A stretch of 64,000 bases of DNA, from NCBI GenBank assembly GCA_948144175.1, contig CANXME010000398.1:237501-301500 (forward strand). The letters run 5' to 3'. Under the pieces are notes generated by a model. The model had not been told where the DNA came from. It did no database searches and saw only the letters and a list, made by a program, of their open reading frames with translations. Positions 34,690-44,787 of this stretch are shown here, in pieces. Source of the DNA: Closterium sp. NIES-65. Lineage: Eukaryota > Streptophyta > Zygnematophyceae > Desmidiales > Closteriaceae. Position 1 is the stretch's first letter, and every line of letters begins with the position of its first letter. Made by a program: the position numbers and the translations under genes.

Positions 34690-37090
34690 ATGCAGGTCGG
34701 GCGACTCGGCAGTAGGGCGGCTCGGCTGCGGGGCGGCTCGGCGGCTGGGCGGCTGGGCGGCTCGGCGGCTGGGCGGCTCGGCGGCTCGACGACTCGGCGG
34801 CTCGGCGGCTCGGCTGCTCGGCGGCTCGGCGACTCGGCTGCTCAGCGGCTCGGCGGCTCGGCGGCTCGGCTGCTGTGTGGCCCGGCTGTTGGGCGGCTCG
34901 GCTGCACCGCGGCTAGGCGGCTCGGCTCCTCCGGTACTAGGTGGCGCGGCGGGCGGCTGCTCGGGTGCACGCTGTAGGGTGGTGCAGTGGGCAGCGGCTC
35001 GGGTGGCGCTGCAGAGGAGGAGAGCGGCGGGGCCGCTTAGCAGAGGGCGGCGGGGCTGCAAAGTGTAGGGCGGCGGGGCCGTAAAGGAAGGGCGGCGGGG
35101 CCGCTAAGGAGAAGCGGCGGGGCCGCGAAGTGCAGGGCGGCGAGGCCGCTGAAGGAAGGGCGGCGGGGCCGCGAGGTGCAGGGCGGCGGGGCCGTCGAAG
35201 AAGGGCGGCGGGGCCGTCAAAGCAGGGCGGCGGGGCCGCTAAGGAGAAGCGGCGGGGCCGCGAAGTGCAGGGCGGCGGGGCCGCTGAAGGAAGGGCGGCA
35301 GGGCCGCGAGGTGCAGGGCGGCGGGTGTTGAGATAGTAGCGAGAGTTAGGCGCCATAGCTAGGAGAACCCTAGCTAGGCAAGAAAGTTTAGGCAAAAGAG
35401 GGGCTTCACTAGAAAGCAGCAGGATACATATAGGGAACCCTAAGGGGTTGTACTCGCTATAGAGTACCCCACTGCAGGCTAGAGAACAATAACATTCTGA
35501 CACACCCCCCTAGCCAAAGTGGGGTGTAATCAGCACAGCAAGCAAGCATAGAAGTAGTTCAGAAATATAAGCAAAGCTAGAGGCTAACATAGCGGGCAAG
35601 TGAGGAGGAGGGACAGTGAGAGGAGAGGAGACAGGAGGCGGCGGCTGAAGCTGCAGACACACGGGCACCAGGATTGGCGAGCACAGTGGCTACCGGGACA
35701 GCGCCCCGGACTACAGGAGTAACTGGCTCCGCGGCTAAGACGAGCGGCAGGAGCTACGGACCCACAGGCGACTGGCGCAGCGACGAGCTCACTGGGCTAC
35801 CGGGACAGCGCCCCGGACTACAGGTGCTGCGGCAGCCTCCGCTCAACCTCCCGCAAAGAAGTCCCACACACCCCCCACCAACCCACTGCTTCACCCTAGC
35901 TCCACTCCCCCTTCACCCCCTAGCACGACTCCGTCGGCTCCCACACACCCACCCCCCTCAGCGGCAGCTGCAGCAGTGGGAGACAGAGGAGGAGGAGGAG
36001 CAGGGGAGACCACACACCCGCCACCCCCGACTCGCCACCCCCAAACCCTAAAACAGGGCAGGGCGGGATGGCGGGTAGGGAGGTTACGGGGGGGGGGGGG
36101 GGCGTCAGAAGGGGCGGCGCACGCGGCCCCCGAGGGTCGCCTCGGCAGGCGACGGGAAAAAGGGGGGGAGCGGTGGGGCCGCAGGGGCGCCACGACGGAC
36201 GGGCGACGGGCGCGCGCGGTACCCCAGGGCGCCGCGACGAGCAGGGCGGGGGCCGCGCGTGCTCCCCAGGGCGCCGCGAAGAAGGGGCGGCGGTCGCGCG
36301 CGGCTCCTCAGGGCGGCGCGACGGAAAATCGAGGCCGCAGGGGGTCGCGCGCGGCTCCTCAGGGCGGCGCGACCGTCGACGGGGTAGGAACCCGCCGCGC
36401 GCCTCGGGGCGGGCAGAAAACGGCCAAACGCCCCGAGCGCTCGGCGGGATGAAAAAAAAAACGCCGCGCGCCCGGAGCGCACGGCAGGAAGTAAGGGCCA
36501 CGCGCCAGGGGCGCGTGACAGCAGTAGCGCAGCGGAAGTAGTAGTGGGGCCCACAGGCCAAGAGCGTAACCGCTCTGATAGCATGTTGAGATAGTAGCGA
36601 GAGTTAGGCGCCATAGCTAGGAGAACCCTAGCTAGGCAAGAAAGTTTAGGCAAAAGAGGGGCTTCACTAGAAAGCAGCAGGATACATATAGGGAACCCTA
36701 AGGGGTTGTACTCGCTATAGAGTACCCCACTGCAGGCTAGAGAACAAAAACATTCTGACAGCGGGGCCGTCGAAGCAGGGCGGCGGGGCCGTCGAAGCAG
36801 GGCGGCGGGGCCGTCGAAGCAGGGCGGCGGGGCCATCGATGCAGGGCGGCGGGGCCGTCGAAGCACAGCGGCGGGGCCGGCGAAGCAGGGCGGCGGGGCC
36901 GTCAAAGCTGGGCGGCGGGGCCGTCGAAGCAGGGCGGCGGGGTCGCGGAGCGTAGGGCGGCAGGGCCGCGAAATGCAGGGCGGCGTGGCCGCAAAGGAAG
37001 GGCGGCGGGGCCGCGAAGTGCAGGACGGCAGGACCGCGAAGCGTAGGGCGGCAGGGCCGCTAGGGGAGAGAAGGCCGCTAGGGCGGCTCG
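34690..37090. repeat. GCGGCGGGGCCG-type tandem repeats in the copia leader
   Basis: Positions 34690-34935 consist of GGCGGCTCG units. Positions 35040-35325 and 36761-37090 consist of 22-30 bp units around GGGCGGCGGGGCCG. Both lie between the primer site and the gag start of the young copia element and are interrupted by the insert at 35326-36760. All six frames are mostly open because of the composition, so predicted Arg/Gly/Ala-rich proteins here are artefacts. Confidence 0.85.
35326..36760 (-). mobile_element. Non-autonomous LTR element (LARD/TRIM-like), 1.4 kb
   Basis: LTRs of 177 bp (35326-35502 and 36584-36760, about one difference) have the perfect target duplication GCGGG. The primer-site-like string TATCAGAGCGGTTACG lies next to the right LTR and a purine tract next to the left one. 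The 1.08-kb internal part has no gag or pol; it is GC-rich and resembles 63656-64000. It is inserted in the repeat leader of the young copia element and is among the most recent events in the window. Confidence 0.88.
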
Positions 37091-40000
37091 GTAAGTTAAT
37101 AGCCCGAAGCGCGACTCGGGATGAGTGCGCTTCGGGTAGTAAAAAAAAAACTCGAAGTGGTGGGCCCTAGGCGCAGTTCCCACAGGGGAACCTGCTCGAT
37201 ACCATGAGAAGATTTGAACGAGAATGAAATGACTATGAACGAAGTGAGTACAAATAGGAAACCCTAATTGGGTTGTACCCCCTATGGGATACCCCACTAT
37301 AGCCTACACAAATAAGTAAGCTATAATGTTCTGACAGGCGAGTAGGATGGCGTGGAGTTGGGCGGTAGGGCGGATGAGTGCGTCAGCGATGTTGGATGCG
37401 CCTTTCTTATACGTAACCGTATAGTGAAAGTTGGACTCGAGGTAGTCCAACCAGCGAATCTGTCGTGGATTAAGATTCGGTTGGGCGCGTAAGTACTGTA
37501 GTGATCGGTGGTCTGTCCGTACTGTCACGTCGGCGCCATTCAGGTAACACCGCCAAACCTTGAACGCGTCCACGATCGCCAACATTTCGCGGTCGTGTAT
37601 CAGGTAGTTGCATTCGGACGGGTGGAGCTTGCGGGACTCATACGCGATTGGTTGGAGGACGTTCCCAAAATCCTTGAACAGTACTGCTCCCACAGCGATG
37701 TCACTTGCGTCAATGACGAGCTCGAACGGACGGTGTGGGTCTGCGATGTGCAGCACGGGCGGTAAGAACATAATGTTTTTTAGGGCCGAGAAGGCAGCTT
37801 GCTCTTTCTCCCGCCAAGTATACTCAACCCCCTTCCTCAGCAGGTCTGCCAGCGGGGCAGTCAGCTTCGCCATGTCGGGGACGAACCGGCGCACGTAGTT
37901 GACGAACCCGAAAAAACTCCGCAACTCGGTCAAGTTGGTCGGCGCGTGCCATGCTTGAATCGTCGTGATTTTCTTCGGGTCTATTTCCACTCCTGTAGCT
38001 GAAATAACGTGTCCCAAAAACTCCAGGCGGTCCTGTAAAAACTCACACTTAGACGCTTTTGTCAGCAGGCGGTTCTCACTCAGTATTTTAAAAACGGCTT
38101 CGATGTCCTATAGGTGCTGTGCTCTGTCAAAGTTGTAAATCAGTATGTCGTCCTGGTAGTCTATGACGCACTTATCTAAGAGCGGGCGGAAAGCTTCGTT
38201 CATGGTCATTTGGAAAGTGGCGGGGGCGTTGGTGAGTCCGAAGGGCATGACGTTGTATTCGAATGATCCGTAGCGTGTGGGAAATGCGGTCTTAGGGCAG
38301 TCGGGCGGGTTGACGCGAATCTGGTGGTAACCCCCTCGAAGGTCGATTTTCGAGAAAACCCGGGCTGTGCGCAATTGGTCGATCAGTTCGTCGGCTCGCG
38401 GGATGGGGTAACGGGATTTTATGGTAGCCCTGTTCAGTGCTTTGTAGTCTATGCACATGCGAAATCCCCCATCTTTTATCGGTGTGAACAGTATCGGTGC
38501 TGCGAAAGGCAACGAACTAGGACGACATACTGATTTACAGCCCTGACAGAGCACAGTACCTACAGGGCGAACGAACAGTAATCGAGCTGCTTCCTCAGCT
38601 CGTCCATTTCAGGCTGGGTCAATCGAAACTGTCGATGTACTGTTGGCTGTGCCCCCGGTTCTAACTCTATCCTGTGGTCGTGCGGTCGTTGAGGTGGCAG
38701 TCCCGTCGGTAAATCGTTCGGGAAAATGTCGCTGTAGTGCTTCAACAGTGCTGCCAGGTCACTTGGTACGTCGGCCAGCAGTTTCTGTAAATCCCCTCCT
38801 TTGTCTGCTGCCTCGGCTTCCCGAATGTCGACCGCGTACACGTCAGCTCCTGCCACTACGGCGCGTCTCATCGTGATCGCATTGACACGCACCGACGAAG
38901 ACTCATGCGAGCCCCAGCGAGGTAGGGCGATGTTGTTACCGTTCACTTGCACGGTGTAGTCACCCGTCGTCCAGTCGACTCGCGGGTTGTGTCGTCGCAG
39001 CCAATCACGCCCGAGTAAAATATCGGTTCCGTCGAGGGTCATTGCGAGCATTTCCTGGCTAAACGTGAAGTTACCCCCACATCGAATCCGAACCCGGTCT
39101 ACGCATTCCCGTATTGCCAGCGGCCTGCCGTCTACCAATCTTGCGCCGATCTCAGGTAAACATCTGTCCAGTGGCAGTCGCAATTTTCGTGCTGTAGCAG
39201 TGTTGATGAGGCTGTGGCTAGCTCCCCCGTCTACGAAGATTTTAACTAAGTCCGTCCCAATTTTCCCACTAAGTAGTATGGGGCTGTCTACCGTAGTCCC
39301 CTCCTTATTCGGCCGAGTGTGGTCGATTGCGTGAACTGGCACAATCACTCCGTGAGGGTCGGTTGGGTCGGGCGAGCAGCGTGACCTGTCAGTATAGGGC
39401 CCGTATGCTACTAACTCCCAGCGTTTCCCTGCTGCTTGGTCTGTTTCTGCTGCTCAGCTTCCCCCTTTCAATAGCGTTTTCCAGGCATTCGCTCTTGCGA
39501 TGTCCCGGCCGATTGCACGCAAAGCAGCGCCCTTTGAACGGTGCGGCAGCGGCATTTGCGGCGACGGCAAGTATCGTGGCGCCCTCGTTCGTCCCACGAG
39601 GCCGATGTCCCCAATGGCTGCTTCCGTAGGACCCCGGTCTCGGTCGGCGGAAGAAGTCAAGTTTCTCCGCCATAGCGAGATTTTCTTGAAAGTCGGTGAC
39701 GCCGCGAAGCTGGATTTCCTGAGCGATGTCCTGCTTCAGGCCGCCGATGTAGCGGTCGATGCGCTCGCTCTCGTGCATATATCCCACGTGCTCGCATAGT
39801 GCCAGAAATCCGCTCGTGTAATCTTGGACGGAACCGAGTTGGCGCCAAGTGCGGAGCTTCTGTCGCGCCGCGATCGAAGCCGCGATTGGCTCGAAACGAG
39901 CGCGCAGACCTGCGCACCACGCGTCCCACGTGCGATACTGGGGCACCTCCACGAAATACGACGGCGCCCAGGGTCCGGTTTGTCCTTCCCGTGTCGGTAG

Positions 40001-41084
40001 AGTCGCGTAGTCCACCGGCTTCGTGACGATGATGCGCCACCAGTCCATGGCGGGTCCTCACAGCAACGACACGGCGTAGCGAATCTTCGCCGTATCCTCC
40101 GAGACGTAGTTCGCGTCGAAGAAGACGTTCAACGTGAAGAGCCACGCCTGAACGGTAGGACCACCCCGCTGACTTGGGTCAAAGCATAGCGGACGGTGCG
40201 GCTTTAGCGGCATCGGCGACGGAAGAGTTGATTCGCCGACTGGCACTGAAATCGTGACTCGAGGCTGAGTCCTTGTTGCATTCATCGCGTCGGGGTGTGT
40301 CGTGCCGTGGTCGTCGTCTCCGTCATGGCGGACGACGCCATCACTTGCGGCGCTCGCGGGTTGCCCCACACTTCCGTGCTGTGATGTCTGTGGTGCGGGC
40401 TGAATCGGAGTGCCAGATGCTTGGGATTGTGCTCGTGTGAGGTCGTTTTGCAGGGACGAGCGTTCTGCCGTCAGCGTCGCAATTTCCTCGGCGTTCTCCC
40501 GGATTTGTCGCAGCAGATCGTTCAAGTGCTCCTGCGTGAGAGTCGTGACGTCGATATGTTCAGCCATTTTGAAGGGCGTCAGCTCGTCTTAGTCTAGGCG
40601 CAGTCGTGGCTGCACGCGTTTACGAGAGAACGCGAGGACAGCGGCTCCTAGGTGCTAAGGTACGTGAGTCCCTTCAACTGAGAAATCAAAAGTTGATTTC
40701 CTGGGGTGCGGAGATGCGCGGTCCGAAAGGAAAGAGGCTCTTAATACCAAGTGTTACGGGTGCAATGAATCGAAGTAGCGAGAATTGCACTAAGGTGTCA
40801 AAACGAGTACAAAATGCGAGCGAAGGCATGAGTGAACATTTATACGCGAAACATGCAAACGGTAACGCGGTGCGTGCGAGCTAGCTAGTGCTACGCTGGA
40901 AACGAGGCTCGGGGTAGTCCCGAAGCGTAGGCCGACACGGCCAGGGCAGCAGTGCGAGGTTTGGTGAAACAGTGCGCGTGAAGTCAGTGAAGCCCCGTTA
41001 GCAGTAACGGGCGAACAACGGCTGTTGCTGTACGCGATGTAGTCGGGCTCCGTAAGGAATGCCGAGAAAATTCCTTAAAGTTGG

Positions 41085-42075
41085 TATGGGATTGGGAAGG
41101 GTGGTGGGGTCATGGTGTGGTGTTAGCAGTAGTGGTTGTGTGGTGGCAGGCTTTTTGCGAAGCACTGTTTCCTTGGCGAGAGTTGGCGAATTTCTGCGAC
41201 TCGATATATAGCCATACTCTACCGACCAGCTACACTTTGACATTTTATTCTGCCATATTCGGGTTAAATACCCTACTGCCCATTAATAAATATTCCATGA
41301 TATTCTCAATCCCAATCAATTATGATGTAAAAATGGTAAGCTATTTTTTATGAAAATAATATTCGATGGAGCTCTCTACTCGAATTATCCCGCATATACA
41401 TAAAGTCAGAAAATACAAAAACAATTTTCTATAGAAAAATCGAGGTCGTCAATGTTGAGGACCTGTTTGCATGGCCTCCATTTCCGCATACCTGGTGTCT
41501 CGAGCCCAGTTATTGTTCTAACTCCTCCAGCAGGCCGTGCACACCACAAGGCGCGCTGATCATACATTGAGCTGGAAACAGCGAATGTGGAACGACGAAG
41601 GTTCGACGGTGGTAAACCTCCCGCAGCATGCGCATGCCTGTACGCCGCGTGGCAGAGCAGGGTCAGCTGTTGCTTGAGGCGCACGGCGCGGGTGTTCGAG
41701 CACCGACCGCAGGGGCTGCTGCTGCTGCTAGCTCGGGGAACGCCTCAACTCAGGCAACATGGTTTTCCGCACGCCAGGACTCTCCTTGTATTCGTATCGC
41801 GCTCCTGATCTCCTTCCTGGATCTTTTTCCTGCAGCTATAATCCGTGGTTAGCAGGTGGCTGAGTCTTGTCGTCGCTGGCTGCCCTTCCTCGATCCAATC
41901 GCACGCTCTCTGATTTTCTGCCCGTGTAAGACCGCCTCGTCAGGAATTTCCGGGTCGTTGGTGTGACCACTTTTTTCTTTCTTCTTTAAGAGAAGGCAAT
42001 CAATTCACATCGACTTTTAGGCTCACTGATTTGCAGGTGTTCATTCTCCTGCGCTTATTCTCTTTTGGAGACACC
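41085..42075. other. Intergenic region, shared upstream of TPP2 and the LEA-like gene
   Basis: This unique sequence was joined to 10320 before the gypsy element inserted. It has an AT-rich core at 41250-41440 and short non-conserved open frames. A TTTGCAG string just before 42037 could be a 5' UTR intron acceptor. I recognise no gene. Confidence 0.5.
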
Positions 42076-42916
42076 ATGGCTGGATATGGACCTCTGCGTC
42101 TTTTGTGTCGCACAACTGCTGCATCCGCCAGCGCACAAGCTGAATCCGGTTTTATTGCAACCCGCATCGCTGGCATTGCTACGTGGAGGCAGATGACCAC
42201 TCTCGGGACTCCGGTAAGAGCAGGCCGTGGGGAGGCTTACATTCCGTTGGCTGGAAGGTTTTGTCCACAATTTTCAAATTCTGCTAGTTCAAGAATTCTG
42301 TCAGTAGCTGTCAGTTACAGCGTTTGGCAAGTGTCGACATAAGCCCCGGTCGTTTCTTGGTGATCTCTGTGCAATTTGTGTCCAGGGTAGTAAGGAATCG
42401 ATGAAAGAGGAGCTGAAGAATCGTGCATGGCCAGACAAAGGCACCACGATCCAGGAAGGAGCGGAAGACAAGGCCAAGGCTGCCAAGGAGGCAGGTTATG
42501 AGAGAGCGTATGAAGACGCTGCTGATATTTACAAGGTGAGACTTGACATGTCCAGATCTTTATGTCAAAACCTTCATTTACAATGGTGATGATTTTGTGT
42601 GGGCATACCTATGTTCACACTGCTTATTTTCTCCGGTTTCCAGGCGGAAGGTGTGGGTGGGAAGCTGAAGCAGGCAGGGCATATGGTTGCCGATGCAGCA
42701 AAGGGTGTGGGTGAGATGGCATCTAAGGTGGCAGACATGGGCAAAGAAGGCATGGGTCGCGCTGCTGAAACTGCTAGGGGACTGGCGGGTGCGGCCCCTC
42801 CTAATGCAGAGGAGAGGAGGGAGAAGGTGGATGCTATGGGAAAGAGGACTGTTGAGGGTGTTGCAGATGCTGCTAAGTCTGCTGCTGAAGTGGGCGGACA
42901 GAGGGGTGGCTCATGA
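42076..42916 (+). CDS. LEA-like (group 3 / LEA_4 type) protein, possibly organellar
   Basis: Exons 42076-42213, 42386-42535 and 42644-42916 have GT-AG borders in phase 0 and give 186 residues. The start ATG is in a good context (ACACCATGG). Residues 1-46 are Arg/Ala/Ser-rich with almost no acids, like a mitochondrial or plastid targeting peptide. Residues 47-186 are hydrophilic and rich in Ala, Lys, Glu and Gly, with loose 11-residue periodicity (KAKAAKEAG, ADAAKGVGEMASKVADMGKE), and end in Gly-Gly-Ser. LEA_4 proteins are disordered in water and form helices on drying, protecting membranes and enzymes. The family call rests on composition and periodicity, so another Ala/Lys-rich helical protein is possible. 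It lies divergently from TPP2. Confidence 0.7.
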
Positions 42917-44722
42917 GTTCTAATGTGATGGACAATAGCAAAGCGGTTGTTTACACTCTGGCTCAGTTCTTTATACATTTTTCTGCTGAATTGAGCATCA
43001 TTTGTCAACACTGGTTCCAACTTTTGTACCATTGAATAGATGTACATCTGTAACTGAAAGGGCCATTGGTTTATATGGTGAACACTGCTGTTTCGGAATT
43101 AGCCACTTGTTGTGACTCGCGACCTCTGTGTATCTCCCCCTGACAAGCACCCTGGATGTGGGTGTGGCACCTGGGAGTTCTGCTGTGCAGAAAGTTGAAA
43201 CAGGAAGATGAGGATGGATTGAGGAATTCTCACGACAACCGTTCAACCCAAAAATGGTCAGAGGGGGGGGGGGGGGGGGTGGCAAATTGGAAATGCTGCC
43301 ATGGCCTACACGCACGTTGGAATCGTTGCAGGGCAGCATATGAGGCTGCTTTTCATTTCGGTACAGCACCAGTAGGAAAAACCTGTAAAGGCGTGTTCGT
43401 CCGTCCTCGCAGTCCGTGAGCTGCAGAAGTTACAGACCTCGAAACATTCTAATGTTTTCGACCCTAGCGCTGCTGACACAAGGTCGCCGGCACCAGCTAG
43501 CTGGTGAGCATGGCTCCTCCGCAACCATGCACCGAAACGGCGTGCCACAAACCGAAGGTTTCTATAACGTCACACCGACCACCTCCTTCCACTCCTATCC
43601 GACGCGGGCTGAAAAAACTTTACTCAGCTTCAACCGATGCGCGGAAAAATCAGATTGCTTCCGGTCAGGTAGCGCAAAGTGAAACAACCATCTTCAAAAC
43701 GCCTAGCCACACACCACGTCCACGATATTCCCCTGTCTCGCTCTTTTTCAGTTCGAGACTGTATCTCTACATTTTGAGTTCCACTTTGTTCCAGAACTCC
43801 GGTCCATATCCGGGCAAAGATGTACAAGACAGTATCTGTTGCTGACATTAGTTAAGCACCCTTTTCTCCCTCAACAGAAGGGTCCAGCCCCCTCCAATTA
43901 CAAGCCAGCCCACACAGCCCCACCTACTGGAACCTACAATGCACGCAGGACATGGCGTTGCTGTTGCGTGCTCGCGTCGGTTTCTTTCGATGTGGCTCCA
44001 TTGTCGCATTCACCAACTCCTGTCCTCTCCCTCCCCTCTTTTGGGCTTGCACACAGTGTAGCGGCTGGGCCGTCTTCTCATTGCATTGATCCACCTCGCC
44101 GCGCGTCCGCCCACCTAGGCTCATGATACGTTTTGCCACTACTGTACGAGAAAACCACCTCTTACAACCTAGTGAGCCTAGCGACCAAAAAGTGGTGCCT
44201 TTTCTACTTCTTTCACCGCCATTCCCTGCAAGGGCCCCCATTTCCTCGTCCTCGTCTCTCAATCTGAGATTTACATATTATAAGAGAATTCCTACAGTAG
44301 CCGTTCCTTGCAATCAGTTGCGGCGGTTCCGCCTATGTGGCTTTGTGGGCGCTACTGCTAGGAAGATATTTGCGCAGAAATGACAGACATCGTGCTAGTG
44401 CTTCGAATCTCGAGATCCAGTCGCATTTGTCGCAAGTTTGTTGGAGGTGCGTAAGCTTGCCAGGAAAAAACCGCTGTTACTATTGTTCCGAAGATTCGCG
44501 AGGAAGGAACGACATATACTGAGCGTTTACCATAGATATACCTGTCATCCGTATAGTCGCAAGGTCGCAGGGCCGCATAGTCGCAGAGTCGCAGAGCATA
44601 GTCGCATACCCGCGGAGCAACCCGCAGCCTGGTGTTTTTCATGAATCTCCAGTGTTGGCTGGAGCTGAAATTACATTGATAGCTCCCATCCGCCCCGCAG
44701 CACGACCTCTCGCATCGCAGGC
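42917..44722. other. Intergenic region without recognisable gene
   Basis: It holds the 3' UTR of the LEA-like gene, a poly-G tract at 43264-43279 and only short open frames without domain features. A GTCGCA-rich repeat at 44557-44610 may belong to the upstream region of the next gene, since the same hexamer recurs at 44733-44760. Confidence 0.5.
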
Positions 44723-44756
44723 ATGGCATCTGTCGCAGAGCCGCATAGTCGCAGCA

Positions 44757-44787
<31 letters not shown>

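Larger units (their letters stand above)
28217..37336 (-). mobile_element. Young Ty1/copia element inside gypsy pol
   Basis: LTRs of 132 bp lie at 28217-28348 and 37205-37336 and look identical by eye, with the perfect target duplication GGCGA. The primer site TGGTATCGAGC follows the LTR. A long GC-rich repeat leader (34690-37090) precedes gag, which starts near 34612. One open frame of 1654 codons (29284-34248) carries most of gag, protease (LDSGASRSFFRD), integrase and RT (YVDDLVFA); RNase H continues to 28700. It is broken by a solo LTR in pol and very few other breaks. Identical LTRs mean insertion was recent. It is close kin of the element at 14062-21291. Confidence 0.93.
10326..41079 (-). 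mobile_element. Ty3/gypsy chromovirus, heavily nested, 30.8 kb with inserts
   Basis: LTRs lie at 10326-10650 and 40752-41079 (about 325 bp, TGTTACGGG at one edge), flanked by a GTTGG target duplication at 10321-10325 and 41080-41084. Parts in minus orientation: gag 39389-40567; protease-like 38560-39348 (FVDGGAS); RT 38108-38554 with a Y-Q-D-D motif (YQDD); RT/RNase H 37342-38017; integrase plus C-terminal chromodomain about 26801-28216 (DFVTGLP, HPETDGQTERTNQ, LVRWKD). It is broken by two large insertions and a few further breaks. Its LTRs differ at several positions, so it is the oldest layer of the nest. A second copy of the family starts at 62103. Confidence 0.92.

Noticed and set aside
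34690-37090. Arg/Gly/Ala-rich open frames on both strands
   Set aside because: They follow GC-rich tandem repeats in a retroelement leader; composition keeps the frames open.
44557-44610. GTCGCA repeat as a possible regulatory array
   Set aside because: The hexamer repeats irregularly, with no known factor or position evidence; noted only as a repeat.
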